Assembly: GCF_009695655.1 (NCBI RefSeq)
Contig: NZ_VUNM01000006.1
Span: 33,070 to 97,069 of the forward strand
Direction: 5' to 3'
Length of the DNA stretch: 64,000 nucleotides
Origin: Sharpea porci
Lineage (GTDB): Bacteria > Bacillota_I > Bacilli_A > Erysipelotrichales > Coprobacillaceae
Shown: piece after piece, positions 1-8,218 of the stretch
Numbering within the stretch: the stretch's first letter is position 1
Layout of the letters: every line of letters starts with the position of its first letter
Translations under genes and position numbers: made by a program
The notes under the pieces: generated by a model
The model's input: the letters and a program-made list of their open reading frames with translations, nothing else
What the model was told of the DNA's origin: nothing
Databases searched by the model: none

Positions 1-124
1 TCGCCACTCTTGTCCTTTCAATTTGCCTTGGTGTGTGCATCAATAATGTAAACTATTTCTTTGATGATGTCAATGAAATAGGGAAAGCTTTTGATACTAA
101 TCTTTCTTTATGCAGGATTAGTCG

Positions 125-241
125 ATGGTTAATAAAGTGTTTCTTGAAATTGTCATCAAAGTGGCAGTGGAAAAGGCGCTATTGGCTTGTCTAAGACGGG
201 TCAAAAAAGCTATAGAACATGCCCGAGATAAGTCTCGCTAA
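125..241 (+). CDS. 38-residue peptide, candidate type I toxin
   Basis: An ATG-started ORF of 38 codons lies inside the tandem unit. An in-frame TAG stands directly upstream (119-121), so this ATG is the first possible start; the ribosome site is weak (agga at 114-117). The peptide has a hydrophobic/amphipathic stretch (VFLEIVIKVAV, then ALLACL) followed by a basic, charged tail ending RDKSR. It ends 6 nt before a bidirectional hairpin, and a promoter facing the other way lies beyond the hairpin. That arrangement matches Fst/par-type toxin loci. The peptide is less hydrophobic than Fst and I do not recognise it as a family member, so the call rests mainly on architecture. Confidence 0.35.
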   Translation: MVNKVFLEIVIKVAVEKALLACLRRVKKAIEHARDKSR

Positions 242-247
242 AAACTA

Positions 248-279
248 GAAAGGACAAGAGTCGCCGCTCTTGTCCTTTC
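248..279. terminator. Perfect bidirectional hairpin shared by convergent transcripts
   Basis: A 13-bp perfect inverted repeat (gaaaggacaagag / ctcttgtcctttc) encloses the loop tcgccg. It starts 6 nt after the small ORF stop. It would terminate the + transcript and also a - strand transcript from the promoter at 303-331. The right arm of an identical hairpin is visible at 7-19. Confidence 0.7.
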
Positions 280-302
280 AATTTGCCCTTCGTGTGCATA
301 TT

Positions 303-331
303 TAAGTAATCTATTTTTGGGATTATGTCAA
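303..331 (-). promoter_or_regulatory. Antisense promoter facing the small ORF
   Basis: On the - strand there is TTGACA (326-331), a 17-bp spacer and a weak -10 (TACTTA, 303-308). The neighbouring copy has the same element at 45-73 as TTGACA-17-TACATT. Conservation of the -35 in both diverged copies suggests it is used. A transcript from here would cross the hairpin at 248-279 after about 50 nt, which is a short antisense RNA against the 3' end of the ORF message. Confidence 0.45.
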
Positions 332-375
332 TGCTTCTAATACAAATTTAGGATTTATTTAATTAGGCATAGAAA

Positions 376-1359
376 TTAGTGTAGGAATGAGGCGATGCCA
401 TTCGCAATGCCGTTCGCGACTTTTTCCTGATAAGCATCATTTGTCAGATTGGCATCTTCATTTGGGTTGGAGATAAAGCCCATTTCTACGAGTGCGACAG
501 GTACTTGTGTCCAGTTGATACCAGACATGTTGTTTACGAGGCTGAGACCACGGTTTTTAGCACCCGTAGCTGAACATAAGCCATTGACAACTGCTCTTGT
601 AAGAGATTGAGATGATGACACAATGCTTGATGATAGATAAGGATTTCCTGATGCAGGTGCTAAGCCAGTCACTCCATTCACAGATTGATTATCTGAGGAA
701 TCACAGTGTAAACGAATGAATGCTCCGGCATGTGCTTTATTCGCAATATCTGCACGTTCTTTATTAGAAAGATTGACATCCTGACTTGTACGACACATAA
801 CAACAGTATATCCACGTGATTGAAGGATGCGTTGGAGTTTAAGTGCTATTTCAAGATTGATTTGTGATTCTGTGCGATGTGAACGAATGCCAGTTGCTCC
901 GGTAGTCACTTTTGCTTTTGTTTGAGTAGCACCAGGACCAATAGGCTCTTTTGCGCTATTGCCATAGCGTTGATGTCCTGCATCAATACAGACGACTTTA
1001 TTGTTTGTTGGGACAGCTTGTTTAACTGGAGCAGGTGTAGGGGCTTGTTGAGTTTGTGGTTGTTGTGTTTCTTGTTTTTGTTGGGGCTGGTTTGTTTGTT
1101 GTGGTGTTGCTGGTTCTTCTTTTTTATTGGCACTATCGACAACTTTCTTTGTTGCTTCAGATAATGCTTGTTCTGAAGACTTTAAAGCTTCTTTTTCTTC
1201 TTTGCTTGCTTCACCTTTTGCAGTACTGTTTGTGATTGTTGTAGTAGAGACTTTAGGCTGTTGTGTCTTTGTATGCCAAGAGTTCCCTACGACAATACCT
1301 ATGCCTAAAACAATGACAGCGATAAGGCTGATCATGATGATTTTATATTTCTTCTTCAT
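376..1359 (-). CDS. N-acetylmuramoyl-L-alanine amidase (Amidase_3), membrane anchored
   Basis: This 327-aa cell-wall hydrolase cleaves the amide bond between MurNAc and L-alanine in peptidoglycan. Residues 6-25 form a membrane anchor or signal segment. A long low-complexity Gln/Pro/Thr linker (about 40-118) spans the wall. The zinc amidase domain follows (122-326). Zinc ligands and catalytic residues are visible: H129 in CIDAGH, E164 in TESQINL, H218 in RLHCDSS and E292 in ALVEMGF. The gene stands alone; the next gene is divergent, starting 109 bp away. The glutamine-rich linker produces long antisense open frames that are not genes. Confidence 0.93.
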   Translation of the reverse strand: MKKKYKIIMISLIAVIVLGIGIVVGNSWHTKTQQPKVSTTTITNSTAKGEASKEEKEALKSSEQALSEATKKVVDSANKKEEPATPQQTNQPQQKQETQQPQTQQAPTPAPVKQAVPTNNKVVCIDAGHQRYGNSAKEPIGPGATQTKAKVTTGATGIRSHRTESQINLEIALKLQRILQSRGYTVVMCRTSQDVNLSNKERADIANKAHAGAFIRLHCDSSDNQSVNGVTGLAPASGNPYLSSSIVSSSQSLTRAVVNGLCSATGAKNRGLSLVNNMSGINWTQVPVALVEMGFISNPNEDANLTNDAYQEKVANGIANGIASFLH

Positions 1360-1467
1360 AAAACATTCCCTCCGATATCATCATTATATATGATTTTTTA
1401 TGAGATTATGAGGAAACTTTCAAGAATATAGGAAAATGACTATAATAATGGTAAGGAGGCGACAAAA

Positions 1468-2850
1468 ATGCCAATACTCTATACATGTTGTGTACCCCAT
1501 CCTCCACTTATTATTCCTGAAGTAGGTCAAGGGGAAGAAAAGAAAATCCAAGATACAATCAATAGCTATCATGAAGTCATGAAGAAAGTCGCAAGCTTTC
1601 ATCCTGATACCATTATTATCATAAGTCCACATAATACATCATATAGTGATTACTTCAATATCTCAGATGGTGCTCATGCCGAAGGTGATTTTGGTCAGTT
1701 TAGAGCGAAACAAGTCAAAATCACATGTGACTATGATGAAGAATTTGTTGAGGCATTATGCCATAATACAGAAAATAGTGGTGTTCCTGCAGGAACATTG
1801 GGGCAAAGAATGAAACGACTCGATCATGCTACAATGATACCACTGTATTTTCTTAATCAATATATGACTAACTATAAAGTTGTACGTATGGGATTATCAG
1901 GTTTAAGCTATCAAGATCATTATCATTTAGGTCAGCTTATTAGTAAAACAGTTGAAGAACTTCAACGTAAAGTAGTCATTATAGCCTCAGGAGATTTATC
2001 ACATAAACTTAAAGAAAGTGGTCCATATGGTTATGCGAAAGAAGGACCAGAATTTGATCAAAAAGTCATACAGGCATTAAGTCATGGAAATTTCTTAGAT
2101 TTAATGACCATGGATTATGGTTTTTGTGAAAGAGCAGCAGAATGTGGTTTGCGTTCATTTATTATTATGGTCGGTGCCTTAGATTGCCTTTCTGTTCAAC
2201 CAACATTATATTCCTATGAAGGACCTTTTGGTGTTGGATATGGTGTTGTTGGTTTTGATATAGGGGGAAAAGATGAAACACGTCACTTTGGTGAACAGGC
2301 AAAGAAATATGAAGAAGAGAAGATTTTAGCGATAAGAAAAGCTGAAGATCCCTATGTAAGATGGGCAAGAACTGTTGTGGAAAGCTATGTGAATACGAAG
2401 ACTATACCAACACTTCCATCCCACTTACCGGAAGCTATGTTGACTGAAAAGGCTGGTGTCTTTGTTTCTATTAAAAAAGATGGTCAGCTTAGAGGCTGTA
2501 TTGGGACATTCCAGCCAACAACAGATAATATTGCCCTGGAAATACGCAATAATGCCATCTCGGCAAGTACAAGAGATCCTCGCTTCTCACCTATCACCCG
2601 TATTGAATTACCTAAACTCATTTATAGCGTTGATATCCTTGGTGATGTTACTCCAGCTACCTATGAAGAGCTTGATCCACAAAAATATGGTGTCATTGTC
2701 AAACACCATCAGAAGAGAGGCTTATTGCTTCCTAGACTTGATGGTGTTGATACAGTATCAGAACAAATAGAAATAGCAGCTAGGAAAGCTGGTATTTATG
2801 ATGATGAAGATATTGAATTATTTAAGTTTGAGGTTGTTAGACATTATTAG
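1468..2850 (+). CDS. AmmeMemoRadiSam system fused B-A protein (MEMO1 domain + AMMECR1 domain)
   Basis: This 460-aa fusion joins two families that are often separate. Residues 1 to about 265 are a MEMO-like domain related to class III extradiol dioxygenases (N-terminal TCCVPHPPLI, then ISPHNT and GDLSH with candidate metal-binding histidines). Residues about 285-460 are an AMMECR1 domain with its hallmark LRGCIGTF. The partner radical SAM gene follows 12 nt downstream, completing the conserved AmmeMemoRadiSam trio. The reaction is not known to me; the family association is firm, the function is not. The start has an ideal ribosome site (aaggaggcg, 5 nt before ATG) and a -10-like tataat at 1440. 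Confidence 0.92.
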   Translation: MPILYTCCVPHPPLIIPEVGQGEEKKIQDTINSYHEVMKKVASFHPDTIIIISPHNTSYSDYFNISDGAHAEGDFGQFRAKQVKITCDYDEEFVEALCHNTENSGVPAGTLGQRMKRLDHATMIPLYFLNQYMTNYKVVRMGLSGLSYQDHYHLGQLISKTVEELQRKVVIIASGDLSHKLKESGPYGYAKEGPEFDQKVIQALSHGNFLDLMTMDYGFCERAAECGLRSFIIMVGALDCLSVQPTLYSYEGPFGVGYGVVGFDIGGKDETRHFGEQAKKYEEEKILAIRKAEDPYVRWARTVVESYVNTKTIPTLPSHLPEAMLTEKAGVFVSIKKDGQLRGCIGTFQPTTDNIALEIRNNAISASTRDPRFSPITRIELPKLIYSVDILGDVTPATYEELDPQKYGVIVKHHQKRGLLLPRLDGVDTVSEQIEIAARKAGIYDDEDIELFKFEVVRHY

Positions 2851-2862
2851 GAAGGTGATAGT

Positions 2863-3681
2863 GTGAAATGTGGTTTATGTTTTCATCATTGTGACTTACA
2901 AGAAGGACAAACAGGATTATGTCATGCCAGAGAAAACAAGGCAGGACATATAGTAACCAATAATTATGGCCAAATCACATCCCTTGCTTTAGATCCTATT
3001 GAGAAGAAACCACTTTATCACTTCTATCCAGGCAGTTCTATTCTATCGGTAGGAAGCTATGGCTGTAATCTTCAATGTCCTTTCTGTCAGAATTATGAAA
3101 TTTCTTATGATCATGGCAGTATGGTAAGAGTAGAAATGACACCTGAAGAACTTGTGCATCAAGCTCTTGCTTTGGTGGATGAAGGTAATATTGGTATTGC
3201 CTTTACATATAATGAACCACTTATTGCTTATGAATTTATCAAAGAGACTTTTATCAAAGCCAAAGAAGCTAGCCTTAAGACAGTACTTGTCACTAATGGC
3301 ACCATCACAACAACCTATTTAGATGACTTGCTGCAATATACCGATGCCTTAAATATTGATCTCAAAGGCTTTAGACAGGATATCTATGATCGCTTAAATG
3401 GCAATCTCGAACTTGTGAAAACAAATATCATTCATGCTCATCAAAAAGCTCATGTTGAAATCACCAGTCTTGTAGTTCCTACCTTCAACGATGCACTAGA
3501 AGATATGGAAAAAGAAGCCATCTGGTTATCTCATATTGATCCTGATATCCCTCTACATATCACTCGTTTCTTTCCTAGATACCATCTCTTAAACCAATAT
3601 CCGACAAGCATTCCGCTTTTAAAACAAATGCAGACGATTGCTTTAAAGCATCTGCATTATGTTTATTTAGGAAATGTCTAG
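2863..3681 (+). CDS. AmmeMemoRadiSam system radical SAM enzyme
   Basis: This 272-aa radical SAM protein is the third component of the AmmeMemoRadiSam system. The Fe-S cluster motif is C68-x3-C72-x2-C75 (CNLQCPFC). The N-terminus carries an additional cysteine cluster (C3, C6, C10, C20) typical of this subfamily and of PflA-like activases. The start is GTG at 2863, with gaagg 8 nt upstream and only 12 nt after the preceding stop, so the two genes form an operon. It probably makes or uses a radical to modify a substrate that the fused B-A protein also acts on; that part is inference. A terminator follows at 3693. Confidence 0.92.
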   Translation: MKCGLCFHHCDLQEGQTGLCHARENKAGHIVTNNYGQITSLALDPIEKKPLYHFYPGSSILSVGSYGCNLQCPFCQNYEISYDHGSMVRVEMTPEELVHQALALVDEGNIGIAFTYNEPLIAYEFIKETFIKAKEASLKTVLVTNGTITTTYLDDLLQYTDALNIDLKGFRQDIYDRLNGNLELVKTNIIHAHQKAHVEITSLVVPTFNDALEDMEKEAIWLSHIDPDIPLHITRFFPRYHLLNQYPTSIPLLKQMQTIALKHLHYVYLGNV

Positions 3682-3692
3682 ATAATGTCATG

Positions 3693-3722
3693 AAAGTCTG
3701 TCTAAAAAACAGGCTTTTTCAT
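3693..3722 (+). terminator. Intrinsic terminator after the AmmeMemoRadiSam operon
   Basis: The stem aaagtctgt / acaggcttt with a short A-rich loop is followed by a T run. Confidence 0.75.
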
Positions 3723-3733
3723 TTTCAAAATTT

Positions 3734-3757
3734 CCCATATAATAACCATTATATGGG
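3734..3757 (+). promoter_or_regulatory. Operator-like palindrome over the MATE gene promoter
   Basis: Two perfect 10-bp arms (cccatataat / attatatggg) are separated by aacc. The left arm contains a consensus -10 TATAAT (3738-3743), so a protein bound here would block the promoter. The ATG lies 10 nt downstream and the right arm merges into the gggggа-type ribosome site. No regulator gene is adjacent. Confidence 0.55.
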
Positions 3758-3766
3758 GGAATTATT

Positions 3767-5095
3767 ATGCAAAAAGATCTAACTGAAGGCAGTTTAATGA
3801 AGAATATTGTCATATTCTCATTACCATTCCTGCTTTCTTATTTTCTACAAACACTCTATGGAATGGCTGACTTATTCATAGTTGGTCAATTTGATGGCGC
3901 AAGTGTTATTTCCGGTGTTTCGATAGGTTCACAGGTTATGCATATGATCACTGTCATGTTGGTAGGCATTGCAACAGGGGGAGCTGTGATGATTGGCCGT
4001 TATGTTGGCGCACATGACAAAGAAAATGTTGCCAAAACAATTGGCAATACCATCACTCTCTTTGTGATCATTGCAGCTCTTCTTACAGCATTATTATTAC
4101 TTCTTGTATCACCAATAGTGACAATCATGTCAACACCCAAAGAAGCCATTATTGAAACATCAAATTATCTAAAGATATGTTTTGTCGGCATACCTTTCAT
4201 TATTGCCTATAATGTCATTTCTTCTATCTTTAGAGGTATGGGTGACTCTAAGAGTCCTATGTATTTTATTGCCGTGGCATGTGTAGTGAATATTGTCTTA
4301 GACTATTATTTTATTGGTACACTTCATATGCATGCATCAGGAGCAGCACTAGCAACTGTTATTGCTCAGGGGCTAAGTGTTGTTGTTGCGATTGTGACAA
4401 TTATGACAAAGAAACTCATTCAGCTCACATTCTCCTCACTGAAGTTTGAAAAAGAAATCATCACATCTATACTTAAAATAGGTATTCCTGTAAGTTTACA
4501 GGATGGCTTTATTCAGGTTGCTTTTCTCATTATTACCATTATTGCGAATAGTCGTGGAGTGGAAATAAGTGCTGCAGTAGGTATTGTTGAGAAGATTATT
4601 TCATTCCTCTTCCTTGTCCCATCAACAATGATGCAAACAGTTTCTACAATCTCATCACAAGCTATTGGGGCAGGCAAGAAACCATTGGCACGCAAAACAC
4701 TCTTTACATCAATGGCAATTTCAACATCCATTGGTTTAATATTCGCTATTAGTTTCCAGTTTATCTCAGAACCAGTGATTGCATTATTTACCCATGATGC
4801 ACAAGTTGTTCAACTGGCGACAGGCTATATGCATTCCTATGTCTTTGACTGTGCGATTGCCAGTATGCATTTCTGCTTTAGTGGTTTCTTTGTTGCCTCA
4901 GGATATTCGATTGTATCCTTTATTCATAATGTTGCTTCAATAATTACATTACGTGTACCAGGAGCTTATCTAGCTTCCATCTATTATCCTAAGACATTAT
5001 TCCCAATGGGCTTAGCAGCACCAGCAGGTGGTGTCTTGCAGCTAGCAATATGTATTGGCTTTTATCGCTATTTACGAAAGAAGAATAAGATATGA
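3767..5095 (+). CDS. MATE family multidrug/toxin efflux transporter
   Basis: This 442-aa protein has the twelve hydrophobic segments and the N-terminal signature of MATE transporters (EGSLMKNIVIFSLP, then LYGMADLFIVGQF). These are cation-coupled exporters of drugs or metabolic toxins in the cytoplasmic membrane. Two homologous halves are apparent, each beginning with a conserved amphipathic lead-in. The start is fixed by a G-rich ribosome site at 3755-3760. The stop overlaps the start of the following acetyltransferase gene (ATGATGA), so the two are co-transcribed. The substrate cannot be predicted. Confidence 0.93.
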   Translation: MQKDLTEGSLMKNIVIFSLPFLLSYFLQTLYGMADLFIVGQFDGASVISGVSIGSQVMHMITVMLVGIATGGAVMIGRYVGAHDKENVAKTIGNTITLFVIIAALLTALLLLLVSPIVTIMSTPKEAIIETSNYLKICFVGIPFIIAYNVISSIFRGMGDSKSPMYFIAVACVVNIVLDYYFIGTLHMHASGAALATVIAQGLSVVVAIVTIMTKKLIQLTFSSLKFEKEIITSILKIGIPVSLQDGFIQVAFLIITIIANSRGVEISAAVGIVEKIISFLFLVPSTMMQTVSTISSQAIGAGKKPLARKTLFTSMAISTSIGLIFAISFQFISEPVIALFTHDAQVVQLATGYMHSYVFDCAIASMHFCFSGFFVASGYSIVSFIHNVASIITLRVPGAYLASIYYPKTLFPMGLAAPAGGVLQLAICIGFYRYLRKKNKI

Positions 5096-5640
5096 TGAAG
5101 GAAATAGGCACACATGCGATTAAGACAGAACGCTTGTTGTTGAGACGTTTTGTAGAAAGTGATATAAAACCTTATTATGAGAATTATGGTTGTGATCAAG
5201 CTGTACAGAAATATATTGCTTGGTTTGATTGTAAGACTTTGGAGGATACAAAGCATTTCATTGATGAGCACTTAAAGAAATATAATGATCCATATTTCTT
5301 TGGCTGGGTGATTGAATATGAGGGAGAAGTGATTGGTTCAATTGGTTGTTTTAACGTCAATCCCTTCTTGTCATGTTGTGAACTAGGATATTCAATTGGT
5401 TCACGTTGGTGGAACAAAGGCATTGTCAGCGAAGGGGCAAAGGCTGTTGTTGATTATATGTTTAATGAAGTAGGGGCCCATAGAATCTATGCATCATATA
5501 CTAAAGAGAATGTTGCTTCCGGTCGTGTAATGGAGAAAATTGGCATGAAATATGAAGGAAAGGCTGTAGATGGTATTATGTTGGATGATGGATATCATGA
5601 TCTTGTCTATTATGCCATCATAAATACGCAAAAACCTTGA
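5092..5640 (+). CDS. GNAT family N-acetyltransferase (RimJ/RimL-like)
   Basis: This 182-aa GNAT enzyme transfers an acetyl group from acetyl-CoA to an amine. It opens with the usual IKTERLLLRRF strand, and residues about 130-160 carry the acetyl-CoA-binding region and the ENVASGRVMEKIGMKYEG motif typical of RimJ/RimL-type enzymes. The start overlaps the end of the MATE pump gene by four bases; ATG 5092 and ATG 5095 are both possible. A small-molecule or antibiotic target would fit the efflux neighbour, but the substrate is unknown. Confidence 0.88.
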   Translation: MMKEIGTHAIKTERLLLRRFVESDIKPYYENYGCDQAVQKYIAWFDCKTLEDTKHFIDEHLKKYNDPYFFGWVIEYEGEVIGSIGCFNVNPFLSCCELGYSIGSRWWNKGIVSEGAKAVVDYMFNEVGAHRIYASYTKENVASGRVMEKIGMKYEGKAVDGIMLDDGYHDLVYYAIINTQKP

Positions 5641-5644
5641 CAAT

Positions 5645-5898
5645 ATCAAGACAAAATGAATATAATAACACTCGCAAAGGCAATGAATAGACGAGTAGTC
5701 TTATAGTCACATTCTAGAGAGCTTTCGGTTGGTGCAAGGAAGTAATGTTGCGTAAGATGAATAAAGACTAGGAGCTGTATTTTGGATCGTAAGTGATAGA
5801 ATAACGTGTGACCGCGTTAAGGTTTAATGAGATCATAGTGATATGATGAATTAGGGTGGTACCACGATTAACTCTCGTCCCTTGGATGAGAGTTTTTA
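5645..5898 (+). promoter_or_regulatory. T-box riboswitch controlling lysS, with terminator
   Basis: The leader carries the T-box core AGGGTGGTACCACG at 5853-5866, which pairs with the acceptor end of uncharged tRNA. A terminator stem follows (aactctc 5870-5876 / gagagtt 5888-5894, then T run). Upstream are Stem I features: gagtagtc (5692-5699) and agagagc...ggttggtgcaag (about 5715-5740). On the 3' side of Stem I, aagact at 5764 supplies a plausible AAG specifier followed by a purine, matching tRNA-Lys. The leader therefore senses lysine charging and reads through into lysS when lysine is short. Confidence 0.9.
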
Positions 5899-5920
5899 TA
5901 TTGGAGAAAAGGAGAAAATT

Positions 5921-7411
5921 ATGGCAAAAGTAAAACTCACTCAACAAGAGCAAGTTAGAAGACAGAAGATGCAAGAATTAAGAGACATGGGTATTGATCC
6001 ATTCGGACAGGCATTTGATGTCAAAGACAATACAAAAGATATTAGAGAACAGTATGGTAACTGTACTAAAGAAGAATTAGAAGAAAAAAATATTCATGTA
6101 CAATTAGCTGGACGTATTATGTTGAGACGTCGTAAAGGTAAGGTTGCCTTCATGGATATCAACGATAAATTTGGAAAGATCCAGTTATATGTAAGAAAAG
6201 ATGTTGTCGGTGACGACGTTTATGAAATCGTAAAACGTGGTGACTTAGGTGACATCATCGGTGTAGAAGGCGTACTTATGGAAACAGACACAGGTGAGCT
6301 TACAATCCGTGTAGAAAAGTACACACACCTCACAAAAGCCTTAAGACCACTTCCAGAAAAATTCCATGGCTTAACAGATACAGAAGAAAGATTCAGAAGA
6401 AGATACCTAGACTTAATCATGAACGAAGAAGCACGTAAAGTCGCTTTCACAAGACCAAAAGTCATTCGTTCCATCCAGCATTACTTAGATAACTTAGGTT
6501 ATACAGAAGTTGAAACACCAATGATGAACTCTATTCTAGGTGGTGCTTCTGCAAAACCATTCATCACACATTTCAATGCCTTAGATAAAGATTTCTATTT
6601 AAGAATCGCAACAGAATTAAATCTTAAGAGATTAATTGTTGGTGGCATGGATGCCGTTTATGAAATCGGTAGACAGTTTAGAAATGAAGGTATGGATAAG
6701 ACACATAACCCTGAATTCACTTCTATTGAAGTCTACAAAGCATTCTCTGACTTAGAAGGCATGATGGATTTAACAGAAGGTATCGTTGCCCAGGCAGCAA
6801 TGGATGTTAATGGCACATATGATATCGAATATAAGGGACATAAGTTCTCATTAGCACCAGGCTATAAGAGAATTTCTATGGTAGAAGCTATCAAGGAACA
6901 GACTGGCATTGACTTTGCAGCTGATATGAGCTTTGAAGATGCTAAGAAGTTAGCAGAAGAACATGATATCGAAGTAGAACCACACTTCGCCTATGGTCAT
7001 ATTGTGAATGCCTTCTTTGAAAAGTATTGCGAAGAAACATTTGTAGAACCAACATTTGTTTATGGTCATCCAATTGAAATCTCACCACTCGCAAAGAAGA
7101 ACCCTGAAGATCCAAGATTCACTCTTAGATTTGAATTATTCATTTGTGGTAATGAATATGCGAATGCCTTCTCAGAATTAAATGACCCAATCGATCAGCG
7201 TGAAAGATTCGAAAACCAGCTCAAAGAAAAAGAACTCGGTAACGATGAAGCTAACGAAATGGATACAGACTATGTAGAAGCACTCGAATACGGTCTTCCA
7301 CCAACAGGTGGTATGGGCATGGGTATTGATAGACTTGTCATGTTGTTGACTGGTCAGGATACAATCCGTGAAGTCATTCTCTTCCCAGCTATGAAACCAA
7401 CAGAAAAATAG
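5921..7411 (+). CDS. lysS: Lysyl-tRNA synthetase, class II
   Basis: This 496-aa enzyme charges tRNA-Lys with lysine. The N-terminal OB-fold anticodon-binding domain (about 60-160) is followed by the class II catalytic core. Motif 2 is seen in [14 protein letters not shown] and motif 3 in [13 protein letters not shown] near the C-terminus. The start is ATG 5921, preceded by ggagaaaaggag; an upstream in-frame ATG at 5882 lies inside the T-box terminator and is not a start. Regulation by the T-box directly upstream is evident. The length is normal for the family. Confidence 0.97.
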   Translation: MAKVKLTQQEQVRRQKMQELRDMGIDPFGQAFDVKDNTKDIREQYGNCTKEELEEKNIHVQLAGRIMLRRRKGKVAFMDINDKFGKIQLYVRKDVVGDDVYEIVKRGDLGDIIGVEGVLMETDTGELTIRVEKYTHLTKALRPLPEKFHGLTDTEERFRRRYLDLIMNEEARKVAFTRPKVIRSIQHYLDNLGYTEVETPMMNSILGGASAKPFITHFNALDKDFYLRIATELNLKRLIVGGMDAVYEIGRQFRNEGMDKTHNPEFTSIEVYKAFSDLEGMMDLTEGIVAQAAMDVNGTYDIEYKGHKFSLAPGYKRISMVEAIKEQTGIDFAADMSFEDAKKLAEEHDIEVEPHFAYGHIVNAFFEKYCEETFVEPTFVYGHPIEISPLAKKNPEDPRFTLRFELFICGNEYANAFSELNDPIDQRERFENQLKEKELGNDEANEMDTDYVEALEYGLPPTGGMGMGIDRLVMLLTGQDTIREVILFPAMKPTEK

Positions 7412-7420
7412 TGCATATTG

Positions 7421-7472
7421 AAAAGTATATTCATAATATGATACGATCATATTACTGAATATACTTTTTTTT
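7421..7472 (+). terminator. Long terminator hairpin after lysS
   Basis: Arms aaaagtatattca (7421-7433) and tgaatatactttt (7456-7468) enclose a second stem, taatatgat / atcatatta, and are followed by T8. It could terminate transcription from both sides. Confidence 0.85.
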
Positions 7473-7495
7473 ATTGATAATTGGAGCTTCAAACA

Positions 7496-8218
7496 ATGTA
7501 TAAATTTGCATTAGTAGATGATGAAATTGTGTTTTTAAAAATACTTGATCAAAAGCTATCAAACATCCTATTTGAAAAACATATTGAATATCATCTTTCA
7601 TCATTCAACCAATCAACAGTCTTTCTAAAAACGCTTTCCAAAGAAAATTATGACATTGTTTTTCTAGACGTTGATATGCCTGATGAAAATGGAATAGATA
7701 TAGCGCGTAGATTACGCAATATAGATCATCCTCCAGTAGTTATCTTTGTCACATCAAAAGAAAAATATATGCGAGATGCTTTTGGTATGAATGTATTTGC
7801 GTTTATTGTTAAAGAGGAAATGGATAAAGAGCTAGCACCAATTATGGCAGATTGCCTAACATACATGGGAAAAAATAAGGGATTAATCTTAAAAACAAAT
7901 CAAGGGCTTCATCGCTTCTATTTCAATGACATTATTTGCGTGTATAGTGAAGATAGAAAGATTCAACTCATTACGCATTTAGAAGTATTTCAAATCTATC
8001 AAGAGACTTTAGGGAGCATTATTCAAAAATTAAATCATCCACAATTCGTATCACCTAACAGGGGGAGCATTGTAAATTTGAGATATGTATCTCATACGAA
8101 AAAAGGATGTATTACTTTAGAACATACGGATCATAAGGAATATATAAGTAGGGAAAGAGTGAAAGAATTTGATAGAATATTTACAAATTATGTATTAGGA
8201 CAAAGGATCTATCAATGA
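7496..8218 (+). CDS. LytTR response regulator, AgrA-like
   Basis: This 240-aa regulator has an N-terminal receiver domain (D8, D9 and phospho-acceptor D58 in VFLDVDMP) and a C-terminal LytTR DNA-binding domain (about 137-236). That is the architecture of AgrA, ComE and PlnC regulators of peptide quorum sensing and bacteriocin production. The start is ATG 7496, with ttggag 9 nt upstream; an earlier TTG at 7481 is part of that ribosome site. Its stop overlaps the kinase start (ATGA). A LytTR-type repeat pair lies before the first secreted protein (9777-9806), which is the likely target. Confidence 0.9.
   Translation: MYKFALVDDEIVFLKILDQKLSNILFEKHIEYHLSSFNQSTVFLKTLSKENYDIVFLDVDMPDENGIDIARRLRNIDHPPVVIFVTSKEKYMRDAFGMNVFAFIVKEEMDKELAPIMADCLTYMGKNKGLILKTNQGLHRFYFNDIICVYSEDRKIQLITHLEVFQIYQETLGSIIQKLNHPQFVSPNRGSIVNLRYVSHTKKGCITLEHTDHKEYISRERVKEFDRIFTNYVLGQRIYQ

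Larger units (their letters stand above)
1..355. repeat. Tandem repeat units (~260-bp period), left one cut by the window edge
   Basis: Bases 1-75 and 261-335 are diverged direct repeats: both run from the loop and right arm of the same hairpin (ctcttgtcctttc) through aatttgcc and tgtgcat to tatgtcaatg or gatgtcaatg. The spacing of 260 bp equals one complete unit containing a 38-codon ORF, a hairpin and an antisense promoter. At least one more unit therefore probably lies left of the window. The right copy fades out after about 355, just before the amidase stop codon. Confidence 0.6.

Noticed and set aside
922..1393. Hydrophobic + strand ORFs opposite the amidase gene
   Set aside because: They are antisense shadows of the Gln/Pro-rich linker and membrane anchor, with no ribosome sites.
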